A DNA stretch of 64,000 bases from Burkholderiales bacterium (GTDB taxonomy: Bacteria; Pseudomonadota; Gammaproteobacteria; Burkholderiales; Thiobacteraceae). Below the pieces are notes generated by a model. The model ran no database searches and was not told where the DNA came from. It was given only the letters and a program-made list of their open reading frames with translations. The position numbers and the translations under genes are program-made. Where the stretch lies: the NCBI GenBank assembly GCA_023511995.1, contig JAIMAL010000009.1, positions 1-64,000 on the forward strand, read 5' to 3'. How positions within the stretch are numbered: position 1 is the stretch's first letter; each line of letters opens with the position of its first letter. This document shows, in pieces, positions 1-8,268 of the stretch.

Positions 1-75
1 GCCTGAACTGGAAAACACCTCATCAGGTATTTATGCAATCATACAGCCGCGTTGCACTTCGAGATTGAATCCACC
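1..75 (-). mobile_element. Probable end of an IS30-like insertion sequence (partial)
   Basis: The first 75 bases do not continue the tadC coding sequence. The homologous part of TadC stops at the APVKL residues (plus-strand 76-90). What follows on the minus strand starts with GGATTCAATCTCGAAGTGC (complement of about 55-73), which resembles the terminal inverted repeats of IS30-family elements as I remember them. After it comes a short AT-richer leader with a GATGAGG ribosome-binding-like stretch, as expected just before a transposase start. The transposase itself would lie beyond the left edge. The change of content at 75/76 is clear; the family assignment is from memory and unverified. Confidence 0.45.
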
Positions 76-882
76 CAGCTTCACCGGCGCTTCCATGGCA
101 AGCTTCTCCGCCCGCGCAAAACGCTCCGTGCGCCGCTGGTCGGCCTGGGCGCGCAGCATGGGCCCAAGGTGCATGCCCGTGGTTTCGGCCTGGATGAGGG
201 TGGCCACGAAGCTTGCCACCGCCGGCATGTCCATGCGGGTGGCCATCTCCCGCAGGGCATCGGCCCGGGGTTTACCGGCGCGCACATCCCGCAGAAAGCG
301 GGCGAATTCGTCCCTCAGGGCACCGGGAGGACCTTTTTCCACCGCCTGGCTAATGGCTCCGGTAAGGTTGAGTCCCGATTCCACGCACAGGGTGATGAGG
401 TCCAGCATGAAGGGCAGGGCTTTGAGCGCCTGGCGGCGACGAAGCTCGATGCGGTCGCCCAGCCAGATCACGGGATAGACCGCGCCCAGGACAAACCCGC
501 CGAGGAAGGCGGGCCATACAGGCAGTTGGAAGTTGCCGGCAAACCACAGGCCCCAAAGCCCAGCCACCCCACCCCAGACCAGGCACCCGGCCAGGTATTG
601 CGCCGGGGTGAGGGCAAAATCCACGCCCGCCAGCCGCAGGCGCGCCTGGATCGCGCCGCGACGGCCGGGCGACAGGAAGGCATCGAGGTAATGGGAAACC
701 CAGTGCACCGGCCACCACAGTAGCCGGTAGAGCATGGGCGGCGGATCGCGCCAGGTGCGGTCTTCCTCGGGCACCCCCGCCGCCAGCCGGGAGAAGAGCC
801 AGACGATCAGGGCAAAGGACACGCCGGCGGCCAGGGCGATGCCACTGACGACCCATTGGGTGATCATGGTTGTCTCGCCCAT
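31..882 (-). CDS. tadC: TadC, inner-membrane platform protein of the Tad pilus, C-terminally truncated
   Basis: A T2SSF-domain platform protein that pairs with TadB in the inner membrane and works with the TadA ATPase in Flp pilus assembly. The 283-residue frame has an N-terminal membrane segment (about residues 8-30), a second hydrophobic hairpin near 100-145, and the conserved region from FMLDLITLCVESGLNL through the RADALREMA and RFARAEKLAMEAPVKL motifs. Family members then carry a final hydrophobic helix. Here that helix is missing and 14 unrelated residues ending in QRGCMIA precede the stop, which fits disruption by an insertion sequence. ATG at 882 follows tadB by 6 nt; ATG at 867 is an alternative start. 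The protein is probably non-functional unless the last helix is dispensable. Confidence 0.85.
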   Translation of the reverse strand: MGETTMITQWVVSGIALAAGVSFALIVWLFSRLAAGVPEEDRTWRDPPPMLYRLLWWPVHWVSHYLDAFLSPGRRGAIQARLRLAGVDFALTPAQYLAGCLVWGGVAGLWGLWFAGNFQLPVWPAFLGGFVLGAVYPVIWLGDRIELRRRQALKALPFMLDLITLCVESGLNLTGAISQAVEKGPPGALRDEFARFLRDVRAGKPRADALREMATRMDMPAVASFVATLIQAETTGMHLGPMLRAQADQRRTERFARAEKLAMEAPVKLGGFNLEVQRGCMIA

Positions 883-888
883 GACGCC

Positions 889-1737
889 TCACACGTCGAT
901 GGTGACGATGCGGCGAATGAGCCAAACGCCGAAGAATTCCAGGAGCACCACCGCGGCGAGCACCGCCAACCCGGTCTGGGTGCTCCACAACATCGACATA
1001 GCCTCCGGCTCCATGCGGCTTAGCACCCAGAGGAGAAAAACCGGTAGCAGGCCCACCACCCAGGCCTGCAGCTTGCCCTGGGCGGTCAGCGCACGAATCT
1101 TGAGCTCCATCGCATGCTGGGCGCGCAGCGTGGCGGCGGTGCGCTCCAGGGTCTCCGCCAGTCCGCCGCCGGTCTCACTCGCGATGCGCATGGCGGAGAC
1201 CATGAGCTTGACGGAGGCCGTGGGCACGCGGTGGGCGAGGTTGTTTAGTGCGTCATCGAGGCTGACACCCAGGCGCTGTTCGTGCTGCATGAGGCGGAAC
1301 TCCTGGGCAAGGGGCGGCGGCAGTTCGGTGCTCACCTGGCGCACCGCGGAGGACAGGGAAAGGCCCGCCTTGGTCGCCCCGGCGATCATGAGCAGGGCAT
1401 CGGGTAACTGCTCCTCGATGCACTGCAGGCGCCGGCGCCGCAGCCAGTGGAACACCAGCCGGGGGGCGAAGGCGAGCAGCACGGCCACGGTGAAGGACAG
1501 CGCCAGGCTTTGGGTGATGAGCCAGGTGGCCACCACCGCAAGCAGCATGATCGCCAGGTTGATGAGATAAAGCCGCGTGGGGTCCACGAAAAGGAACAGC
1601 TCCCGCAGGTTGAACTGGGCATCGCGGGTGAAGTGGCTGCGGTAGGTGGCAAGCAGTCTGCTGCCCAGATCGACGAGCGCCCAGGTGAGCAGGCCGACCG
1701 CCGCGGCGATGGCGAGGGAGAGGGCGAGCAGGGTCAC
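889..1737 (-). CDS. tadB: TadB, inner-membrane platform protein of the Tad pilus
   Basis: The partner of TadC in the Tad assembly platform. I choose the GTG at 1737, which gives 282 residues (VTLLALSLAIAAAVGLL at the N-terminus) and starts one base after the tadA stop; the longer frame to 1857 only adds residues read out of the tadA coding sequence. There is an N-terminal membrane segment, another pair of segments near residues 60-100, a T2SSF domain (LPDALLMIAGATKAGLSL ... ASETGGGLAETLERTA), and a C-terminal hydrophobic pair ending in GVWLIRRIVTIDV. Unlike the neighbouring tadC it is full length. It is tightly packed in the operon. Confidence 0.9.
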   Translation of the reverse strand: MTLLALSLAIAAAVGLLTWALVDLGSRLLATYRSHFTRDAQFNLRELFLFVDPTRLYLINLAIMLLAVVATWLITQSLALSFTVAVLLAFAPRLVFHWLRRRRLQCIEEQLPDALLMIAGATKAGLSLSSAVRQVSTELPPPLAQEFRLMQHEQRLGVSLDDALNNLAHRVPTASVKLMVSAMRIASETGGGLAETLERTAATLRAQHAMELKIRALTAQGKLQAWVVGLLPVFLLWVLSRMEPEAMSMLWSTQTGLAVLAAVVLLEFFGVWLIRRIVTIDV

Positions 1738-1738
1738 C

Positions 1739-3391
1739 TCAGCGCTCCCGGATGAAGGGCGAGAGGTCGAGCACCACACCGGCCTCGCGCAGGGTTTCAT
1801 AGAAGGTGGGCACCGCATCGCAGCCGGTGAAGCGGCCGATGATGCGGCCTTCGGCATCCCGCCCCTGGGGCTCGAAGCGGAAGAGTTCCTGCAACTGGAT
1901 CTTGCCAGACTCGATGCCGGTGACTTCGACGATGGCGGTGATGAGGCGGCGCCCGTCGGCCAGTCTCGCCTGTTGGATGATGAGGTCCACCGCGGAGGCG
2001 ATCTGGTCCCGGATGGCGGTGAGGGGCAGGTCCATGCCCGCCATCAGCACCATGGTTTCCAGGCGGGAGAGCGCATCGCGGGGGCTGTTGGCATGCAGGG
2101 TGGTGAGGGAGCCGTCATGGCCGGTGTTCATGGCCTGCAGCATGTCCAGCGCCTCGCCACCGCGGCACTCGCCGACGACGATGCGATCCGGCCGCATACG
2201 CAAGGCGTTTCTCACCAGATCGCGGATGGTGACAGCACCGCGCCCCTCCGCGTTGGCGGGGCGGGCCTCCAGACTGATGAGGTGGGAATGGGCAAGCCGC
2301 AGCTCGGCGGCATCCTCGATGGTGATGACCCGCTCGCCATCGGGAATGAAATTGGACAACACGTTGAGCAGCGTCGTCTTCCCGGAACCGGTGCCACCAG
2401 AGATGACGATGTTTTTGCGGTGCACCACGGCGACGCGCAGAAACTCCGCCATGCTGGGGCTCAAGGCGCCGAATTCGATCAAATCGTCCACCGTCAGGGT
2501 GCGGCGGGCAAACTTGCGGATGGTGAGGGTGGGCCCCTTGATGGCCAGGGGCGGGATGATGGCGTTGACGCGGGAGCCGTCCTTGAGCCGCGCGTCCACC
2601 ATGGGCGAGGCCTCGTCGATGCGCCGTCCGAGGGGGGCAACGATGCGTTCGATGACGCCGAGCACGGCACGGTCACTGGTGAAGATGCCGGGATGGCGCT
2701 GCAGCCGGCCGTCCCGTTCCACATAGATTTCGTCATGGCGGTTGACCATGATTTCCGTGATGGTCTCGTCGGCAAGCAGCGCCTCCAGGGGCCCCAGCCC
2801 CACCGCTTCGTTGAGCACGTCGCGCACGAGCTGCTCCCGGTCGATGTCGTCCGGCAGCGCGGTTTCCTGGGCGATGAGCTCGCGGATAAGCGCCTCCGTC
2901 TCCGCGCGCAGTTGTGCATCGTCCATGCGGGCGAGGTCGCGGCGGCGCAGGTCGATGGCTTCGAGGAGACGCTCATGGATGTGGCGCCGCCAGAACAGGG
3001 GGGCAGTGGTGAGGACCGGCAGCGGTGCTGGTTCGTGGTGCACTGCGTTGTCCGTTCTGGCGCGGGGGATGGCGGGCTGGGCGGAGGCGGCATCGACGGC
3101 GAGGTGATCGTGCACCATCAGCCGGTAGGGGCCGATCACGATCTCATCGGTGGGGGCGAGGGGGCCGTGCTGTTCGATCCGGTTACCATTGACCAGGGTA
3201 CCGGCGAATTGCCCCAGGTCCTGGATAAACATGCCCTGCTTGGTGCGGAACAGGCGCGCATGCTCCCGGCCCACACGCCAGCCAGAGAGGCGCACCTTGC
3301 ACTCCCGCCCTTTGCCGATGAGGGCGCTGGTGTCCTTGATGGTCTCGATGCGTTCTTTTTTGTCCGGTTCAATGATGCGCACCTGGAACAT
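1739..3391 (-). CDS. tadA: FHA-domain-fused TadA/CpaF secretion ATPase
   Basis: The hexameric ATPase that powers Flp pilus assembly. Residues 1 to about 95 form a forkhead-associated domain, with the expected G-R...S/R-x-H signature (GKGRECKVRL, GREHARLF) and the LVNGNRI strand. A linker follows, then a CpaF/T2SSE ATPase from about residue 140 to the C-terminus. The Walker A motif SGGTGSGKTTLL sits near residues 331-341; ITIEDAAEL and RPDRIVVGECRGGEALDML (Walker B region) follow. At 550 residues it is longer than an ordinary TadA because of the FHA domain, which binds phosphothreonine peptides in other proteins. A Ser/Thr kinase is encoded at 42.3 kb, but a link between the two is only a guess. 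The last codons almost touch the tadB start. Confidence 0.93.
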   Translation of the reverse strand: MFQVRIIEPDKKERIETIKDTSALIGKGRECKVRLSGWRVGREHARLFRTKQGMFIQDLGQFAGTLVNGNRIEQHGPLAPTDEIVIGPYRLMVHDHLAVDAASAQPAIPRARTDNAVHHEPAPLPVLTTAPLFWRRHIHERLLEAIDLRRRDLARMDDAQLRAETEALIRELIAQETALPDDIDREQLVRDVLNEAVGLGPLEALLADETITEIMVNRHDEIYVERDGRLQRHPGIFTSDRAVLGVIERIVAPLGRRIDEASPMVDARLKDGSRVNAIIPPLAIKGPTLTIRKFARRTLTVDDLIEFGALSPSMAEFLRVAVVHRKNIVISGGTGSGKTTLLNVLSNFIPDGERVITIEDAAELRLAHSHLISLEARPANAEGRGAVTIRDLVRNALRMRPDRIVVGECRGGEALDMLQAMNTGHDGSLTTLHANSPRDALSRLETMVLMAGMDLPLTAIRDQIASAVDLIIQQARLADGRRLITAIVEVTGIESGKIQLQELFRFEPQGRDAEGRIIGRFTGCDAVPTFYETLREAGVVLDLSPFIRER

Positions 3392-3412
3392 GGGAGATGT
3401 CTCCTAGGGGAA

Positions 3413-4897
3413 TCAATCCGGCCAGCTTTCCTTCGGCCAGGGGCTGGTGGGGCGCACCTCGTTGGCGACGGACGCGTCTGGGCCCACGGCACGCGGGGTT
3501 TCATTCAGGCGTGATATGGCCTTTTCCATGGCTTCAATCTGGGCGGGTGCACTGCCCTCCACCACCACCGGGGTGACGAAGACGACCAGCTCGGTTTCGT
3601 TGTTCTGGAAGCGCTTGGAGCGGAACAGGGCGCCCAGCACCGGGATGTCGCCGAGGAAGGGAACCTTGTCGATGGAGGTGCTGACGTCCCGCCGCAGCAG
3701 CCCGGCGAGCACGATGGTGCCGCCATTCTGCACGTTGAACTCCGTTTCCATGCGGCGGGTGCGCAGCGCCGGACCGGCGGGGGTGCTGACGCCGGTATCG
3801 ATGTCGCTCACCTCGCTCATGATCTTCGCCCGGATGACGCCGTTGTGGTCCACTCGCGGCTCGATGTCGAGGCGGATGCCGTAGGGCTTGAAGGCCACCG
3901 TGGTGCCATTGATGTTGCTGATGGGATAGGGATACTCCCCGCCGGCGAGGAAGGTGGCGCGGGAGCCGCTGCGCGCGGAAAGCGTGGGCTGGGCGAGGAT
4001 GGTTGCCGTGCCCTTCTCCTCCATCAATCTCAACTGGGCGTTGAGACCCAGATTGAGCAGGGAAAGGACGGTCAGCCCCGGCGCCGGCGGCAGACCGGTG
4101 AGGCCGCTGTCGGGGTTGACGGTGATGGGAGCGGCGCTGCCCGTAGGCAACTGGGCGGAATAGGGGGCCCGGTTGCCGCGGCCGATGGGGGACCAGATGC
4201 CGCCAATGACGCCCCCGCCCACGGCGTTCCATTTGAGGCCCATTTCCTTGAGGGTGGTGGTGGGGAACTCCACCACCTTGACGTCCATCACGATCATCTT
4301 TTCCCAGCCGATGCGGTTGGTGAAGTTGATGAGCTGGGGATAACGCTTGGCGAGCTCATCGATCTTGGCGAGGTCCCGGTCCGAGAGGTTGTCCCCTTCG
4401 ACGATCACCTTGTCACCGATAACGGAGGACCTGGCGTTGGGAATGGAGGCCAGGAAGGTCGAGACCTCCCGCGACACCCGGGCCGTGTCGGCGGGCAGCA
4501 CGGTGACCTTGATGCGGCGGTTGCGCCCGTTGCGCGTCCAGATGTGCAGGCTTGTCGTGCCCACTTCGTTGGCGATGAGGAGAATCTCCTTATCGTCGAG
4601 CACCGCCGCCGAGAGTACCTTGCCATTGCCCACGGCCAGCCGCCCGGCATTGCGCTCGGGGACGACACGGGTCTCGCCGGCAAACATTTCGATCTCGCCG
4701 GCAAAGGCGGCGCTGCGCGCCGACGCGGCGCCACCGTTGGCGCCGGCCGCGGCAGCGCGCTCATTGCCCGCCTTGGCGGGCGCAGACTCGGTTGCCGCCT
4801 CCTGCGCCCACGCCGGCAGGGCAAGGGGGGCAAGGAGCAGCAAAACGACAGACCAGGGACGTCGCTTGGGCAAAACCTTCTCCTCTTTTTCTGTCAT
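3413..4897 (-). CDS. rcpA: RcpA/CpaC outer-membrane secretin of the Tad pilus
   Basis: Forms the outer-membrane channel for the Flp pilus. The 494-residue product starts with a signal peptide (basic MTEKEEKVLPKRRP, hydrophobic core, ALPAWAQ cleavage region). A low-complexity Ala/Gly stretch follows, then the N-terminal CpaC domain with the GTTSLHIW element, a BON-like segment around residues 140-190, and the secretin domain. The secretin end signature VPFLGDIPVLGALFRS is clear near residues 420-435. The gene lies 33 nt after rcpC and 21 nt before tadA. No separate rcpB or tadZ gene sits between rcpA and tadA, where tadZ is normally found. Confidence 0.92.
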   Translation of the reverse strand: MTEKEEKVLPKRRPWSVVLLLLAPLALPAWAQEAATESAPAKAGNERAAAAGANGGAASARSAAFAGEIEMFAGETRVVPERNAGRLAVGNGKVLSAAVLDDKEILLIANEVGTTSLHIWTRNGRNRRIKVTVLPADTARVSREVSTFLASIPNARSSVIGDKVIVEGDNLSDRDLAKIDELAKRYPQLINFTNRIGWEKMIVMDVKVVEFPTTTLKEMGLKWNAVGGGVIGGIWSPIGRGNRAPYSAQLPTGSAAPITVNPDSGLTGLPPAPGLTVLSLLNLGLNAQLRLMEEKGTATILAQPTLSARSGSRATFLAGGEYPYPISNINGTTVAFKPYGIRLDIEPRVDHNGVIRAKIMSEVSDIDTGVSTPAGPALRTRRMETEFNVQNGGTIVLAGLLRRDVSTSIDKVPFLGDIPVLGALFRSKRFQNNETELVVFVTPVVVEGSAPAQIEAMEKAISRLNETPRAVGPDASVANEVRPTSPWPKESWPD

Positions 4898-4930
4898 GGT
4901 GTGCAGCGGTTGACTGTGGCGCCTTCGCGA

Positions 4931-5773
4931 CTAGCGCAGCCCTGCCGGCATCAGGTCACTTGGTGTCGGCATCCGATGTCCATCGGTGATGGGCCCGCCG
5001 CCATAGATCACCGGCACGGAACTGCCCGTGGCGGAAAAGCCGGTGGCCAGACCAAGGAGAGCGAGCGCATCCGAACGGTCCCCGGAAACGCGCCGCGTGT
5101 CGGTGGGCGCGCGCAACAGGGCGGTGATCCGTCCCACCTCCCGCGCGGCGATCAGGCGTTTGGCATCCTCCGGCGTGGTGTCGAGGGTGAGGGTGGTATA
5201 GAGGCGGCGGCCGGAGGGGGTATCTTTGTCCGGTGTGGACTGGGTGCCGGTGGCGAGCACCGTCACGCCCTGCAGCAGGGTGAAGGTGTAGTTCCTGCCC
5301 TCCCGGCTGAGGGAGACCACGACGTCGATGAGATCGCCCGGCTCCACCATGCCGGATATCGAGCTCACCTCGTCCACCGGAATGGTGACCGCCCGCCGGC
5401 CCTCCGCAAGGCGCGCGGAGAAGGTGGGCGTGCGCTGCCCCTCCAGTTGCGCCCAGAGGATGGGTTCGCCGGCATAGGCGGGATAGGCGAGGAAAGCGCC
5501 CTCCGCGCGGCCGAACTGTTCGGGGGTGATGGCCCCGGAATGGGCCCACTCCTTGGGCACGGGGCGTACGGCCACGTTGGCCGGGGACAGCGCCGTGCCC
5601 TTTTCCAGATCGGTCTTGGCGACGACCACGCGGATCATGCTTTTGTTTTTTTCCCGCGCCTCGATCGCGGCGATCTGACTGCTCAGGTAGCTGCGGGCGG
5701 CAAACGCGGCGATCCCGCCCACAGCCAGCGCGACGAAAAGAATGATCCAGTTCTTGTTGATGCGGGTGGCCAT
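4931..5773 (-). CDS. cpaB: RcpC/CpaB Flp pilus assembly protein
   Basis: A periplasmic, inner-membrane-anchored accessory of the Tad secretin. The 280-residue product has a short N-terminal membrane anchor (WIILFVALAVGGIAAFAA), then an SAF domain (VVVAKTDLEKGTALSPANV ... AYAGEPILWAQL) and the RcpC/CpaB domain (RAVTIPVDEVSSISGMVEPGDLIDVV, near residues 125-155). It lies between the small pilin-like gene and rcpA, the usual cpaB-cpaC order. ATG at 5773 lies 9 nt after the upstream stop. Confidence 0.9.
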   Translation of the reverse strand: MATRINKNWIILFVALAVGGIAAFAARSYLSSQIAAIEAREKNKSMIRVVVAKTDLEKGTALSPANVAVRPVPKEWAHSGAITPEQFGRAEGAFLAYPAYAGEPILWAQLEGQRTPTFSARLAEGRRAVTIPVDEVSSISGMVEPGDLIDVVVSLSREGRNYTFTLLQGVTVLATGTQSTPDKDTPSGRRLYTTLTLDTTPEDAKRLIAAREVGRITALLRAPTDTRRVSGDRSDALALLGLATGFSATGSSVPVIYGGGPITDGHRMPTPSDLMPAGLR

Positions 5774-5782
5774 GACTGCGCC

Positions 5783-5971
5783 CTACAAGGGAATGGAGAG
5801 AAACCCACTCAGTCGGTCAAACGCGGTTTTGACGGAGCGGAGAAAGAGCGTGATGACGGATTCCCCGCCGCCGAAGCTGATGCCGATCATCATCATGACG
5901 ACGAGGAGGGCGACGAGGTATTCGTTCATGGATTGGCCCCTTTGGCTGCGGCGCGGAATCAGCGGTCCCAT
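5783..5971 (-). CDS. Small Flp-like pilin (second class III prepilin of the locus)
   Basis: A 62-residue protein with a basic leader followed by RGQSMNEYLVALLVVMMMIG. The G-xxxx-E-Y arrangement is the cleavage site recognised by TadV-type prepilin peptidases in Flp pilins, followed directly by a hydrophobic helix. The C-terminal 25 residues (SVKTAFDRLSGFLSIPL) are a short amphipathic tail. I keep the start at 5971 because it supplies the basic leader; it overlaps the end of the upstream gene by 13 nt. It is much shorter after the helix than the main Flp at 9636-9899, so it may be a minor pilin or assembly pseudopilin. The role is inferred from motif and position only. Confidence 0.75.
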   Translation of the reverse strand: MGPLIPRRSQRGQSMNEYLVALLVVMMMIGISFGGGESVITLFLRSVKTAFDRLSGFLSIPL

Positions 5972-6627
5972 GGCAGGTCGATCAGGGTGAGAATGACGTA
6001 GGTATTTCCCGCATCCCTGTGGATGATGAGCTGGGCTTCGCCCTGGTTTCCGCGATAGAGCTGCACCAGGGCGTGCGGCTCCTGACGCAGGGGCGGGCCG
6101 TCGGGGTGAAGGCCGCGGGCGATGAACCAGGGCATCATGGCCTGCACATTTGCGGCCACCGCCAGGTCGTTGACGACCACCACCTGGCGCGCCCGTCTGC
6201 CGCCATCGAGGGATTCCATATCCGAGACGACCATGGAGCGGCCTGGCCAGACGATGCCCAGCGGAGAAGTGCGGAAGCTTGCGGCACCCGCAGGGGCGGC
6301 AATGGAAACCAGCGCCTCGGTGAGCTGGGGATTGAGGGCGCGAACGCTCACGGTGACGAAATACCCATCACGCTCCTGGGCGAGGATGAGCCGGTCGGGC
6401 AGCCGTTCGAAGGCATGGCGCGGGCCCAGCGCTGCGCGGTAGTGGTCGAGGAGAAGCGCTGCCGGCTGCGCCGCGAGCACACGGAAAAGCTGCATGGGTA
6501 CACCATTGAGACGAACCTGCTCGCCGATTGCTTCGATGCGCGCACCCGGTGGCGCGGGCAGCGTCGGCCAGGCGTGGGCGGCAAAAGCCAGTAGGGCAAG
6601 CAGAAGTCCACAGGTCACGCGGGTCAT
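5959..6627 (-). CDS. Exported protein of unknown function in the Tad operon
   Basis: 222 residues with a clear signal peptide (MTRVTCGLLLALLAFAAHAWP). The mature part has no motif I recognise. It alternates short predicted strands and ends in YVILTLIDLPWDR. It overlaps the tadE-like gene upstream by 4 nt (ATGA) and the mini-pilin downstream by 13 nt, so it is translationally coupled on both sides and very likely works in pilus assembly, perhaps as a periplasmic or outer-membrane accessory in a TadD- or RcpB-like position. No sequence similarity to those families was evident by eye. Confidence 0.7.
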   Translation of the reverse strand: MTRVTCGLLLALLAFAAHAWPTLPAPPGARIEAIGEQVRLNGVPMQLFRVLAAQPAALLLDHYRAALGPRHAFERLPDRLILAQERDGYFVTVSVRALNPQLTEALVSIAAPAGAASFRTSPLGIVWPGRSMVVSDMESLDGGRRARQVVVVNDLAVAANVQAMMPWFIARGLHPDGPPLRQEPHALVQLYRGNQGEAQLIIHRDAGNTYVILTLIDLPWDR

Positions 6628-7385
6628 TTCAGTCTGTCCGCAGGTACGTAATCCGGTGCGACCCGGCCAATATCCGGTGGCGGCGCCCCGAATTGGGCAA
6701 GGGAGTAGGCGGTCGTCACAATCGGGTTCCCCGCGATCACCTCGAGATAACGGTACGGGTAGGGCTCCACCCAGCCGCTGCTCCGGATGCGGGCCGTCAC
6801 CGAGCCAGGCCCCGCCGCCGTCCAGGGATCCGCCAGCAGGGTGGTGGCGCGGACGATTTGCAGGTTCAGCTCGTCGAAGGGTTTGAGATCGGTCACATTG
6901 GCCACCTTGACGGTGACGGTGCCCCGATAGAGATTGTCCTGGGGCAGTCCCAATAAGGGTGCGTAGATTGCGCCCGGCGGCTGGGCGAAATGTTCACGGC
7001 TTGTCACCACCCCCACGTTGTCTGCAAACTTGGGCAGCAGGGGGTCGCCCCGGTGGTCAAACCACAGGGGGTTGCGGTGGGCGTCGAAGTCGCCCGCCAC
7101 GTCGTTGGTCTTGACCGGCGCATCGGAGGTGCTGAAGAAGCGGCGGCGCACTTCGTCGGCAAGCTGAGCATCACTCTTCCAGCCCTGCGTTGCCGAGGAA
7201 TGTCTCACCACCCCCTCGAAGGCCACGTAGCGGCTCGCCACCGCCGTGGTCTGGGCAAGGTCCATGTATTTCCCCAAAAGCGGCACGATGAGCAGAAGGG
7301 GCACCAGCATGAGAGCAAGAACGACGAACTCGGTCGTCGACTGACCCTCCTGTGTCTTTGGCAAGGTCCGCAGAGAGTCAGTCAT
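6624..7385 (-). CDS. TadE-like pseudopilin
   Basis: 253 residues from the ATG at 7385, which overlaps the upstream stop by 8 nt; a frame open to 7421 adds 12 residues and is less likely. The N-terminus TQEGQSTTEFVVLALMLVPLLL has the G-xxxx-E-F prepilin site followed by a hydrophobic helix, as in TadE/TadF pseudopilins. The rest is a periplasmic domain with several VASRYVAFEGVVRHS-type segments, as seen after TadE helices. TadE and TadF are thought to be processed pseudopilins needed for Flp pilus biogenesis. Only one TadE/F-type gene is present here, next to the TadG-like gene. Confidence 0.75.
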   Translation of the reverse strand: MTDSLRTLPKTQEGQSTTEFVVLALMLVPLLLIVPLLGKYMDLAQTTAVASRYVAFEGVVRHSSATQGWKSDAQLADEVRRRFFSTSDAPVKTNDVAGDFDAHRNPLWFDHRGDPLLPKFADNVGVVTSREHFAQPPGAIYAPLLGLPQDNLYRGTVTVKVANVTDLKPFDELNLQIVRATTLLADPWTAAGPGSVTARIRSSGWVEPYPYRYLEVIAGNPIVTTAYSLAQFGAPPPDIGRVAPDYVPADRLK

Positions 7386-8268
7386 CGTCCACTCTGGCGG
7401 GAGGCGAAGTGCGCGGCCCACGCCCGGCCGGTTTTTTGGCGTGTGGCATCTCGACCGTGACCGGCTGGTTCATGGCCGGCCGGTTCATGACCTCCCGGGG
7501 TGGAAGCAGCACCGACAGGGGAATCTTCGCCTTGAAGTCGATGTGGGTGGCAATCTCCTCGATTGTGGGGATTCCTGGGCCCCAGTATCTCGCCCGGAGA
7601 ATAATAGGCTCCTTAAGCCAGTCAACGCCCTGTTGACGCAGGCTGTCTTCCTCGGCGACACAGTGTTCCGCACGTTCGGCCGCGTGAACGGTGCACTTGA
7701 CATTGAGGACGCTGCTCTCCCCCACGCGTTTGAAGAGGGACAACAGGGACGACCATGACATCCCCCGCATCCGGGCCATGGCATCGAAGGCACGCGCTGC
7801 CGCGAGACTCGCCTCAGCGGAAGTCCTCGCCGGCCCGAACCAGACACCGTCTTCATTACGGCCATAACCTGTTATTCCCTTGCGGTTGATCGCAGAGATA
7901 TCCACTCTCTCCCGTGGCTTGGGGTCAATTCCAACGATTCCGCATGGTGATTTGCCGTAGGGGATCTTCGCGATGTACTCCTCAGGGGATATGGCACGGG
8001 TCTGCGGACCCCAGAACCTCCTGTACCTCGCCTTCCAAAGGTCGCCCCCAACAAGAGCGAAATACCGATCTTTCTCATACCTGGATGACTGGCTGAGAAG
8101 CTCTGGGCTGCAGTCCTCAGGCCAATTTTTGGGGAATGTCAACGTAGTTACCAGCCGGATATGGATACCCTGGACGTAAGCTTCGGGCTCCGTCGATGCC
8201 ACGCCCCGGCCCCAAGGCAAACAGGCGAGCAGACCCAGGGTGAGCAGGCGAAGGGACATACCGGTCAT
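7378..8268 (-). CDS. Exported protein of unknown function in the Tad operon
   Basis: 296 residues. The N-terminus is a probable signal peptide (SLRLLTLGLLACLPWGRGVAS). The mature region has four cysteines spread along it (PEDCSP, KSPCGI, NVKCTV, AEHCVA), which could form disulphides in the periplasm, and a proline/basic C-terminal tail (HAKKPAGRGPRTSPPARVDDD). I recognise no domain. It overlaps the TadG-like gene upstream by 4 nt (ATGA) and the tadE-like gene downstream by 8 nt, so it belongs to the pilus operon. Its codon use looks less GC-biased than its neighbours, hinting at a different history. Function unknown. Confidence 0.7.
   Translation of the reverse strand: MTGMSLRLLTLGLLACLPWGRGVASTEPEAYVQGIHIRLVTTLTFPKNWPEDCSPELLSQSSRYEKDRYFALVGGDLWKARYRRFWGPQTRAISPEEYIAKIPYGKSPCGIVGIDPKPRERVDISAINRKGITGYGRNEDGVWFGPARTSAEASLAAARAFDAMARMRGMSWSSLLSLFKRVGESSVLNVKCTVHAAERAEHCVAEEDSLRQQGVDWLKEPIILRARYWGPGIPTIEEIATHIDFKAKIPLSVLLPPREVMNRPAMNQPVTVEMPHAKKPAGRGPRTSPPARVDDD

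Noticed and set aside
51-75. GTTGCACTTCGAGATTGAATCC resembling the end of a CRISPR repeat
   Set aside because: Only one copy is present, with no spaced repetition; an IS terminal repeat explains it better.
1646-6001. Long plus-strand open frames antisense to tadA and rcpA
   Set aside because: They are by-products of high third-position GC; the minus-strand proteins have clear domains and the plus-strand ones have none.
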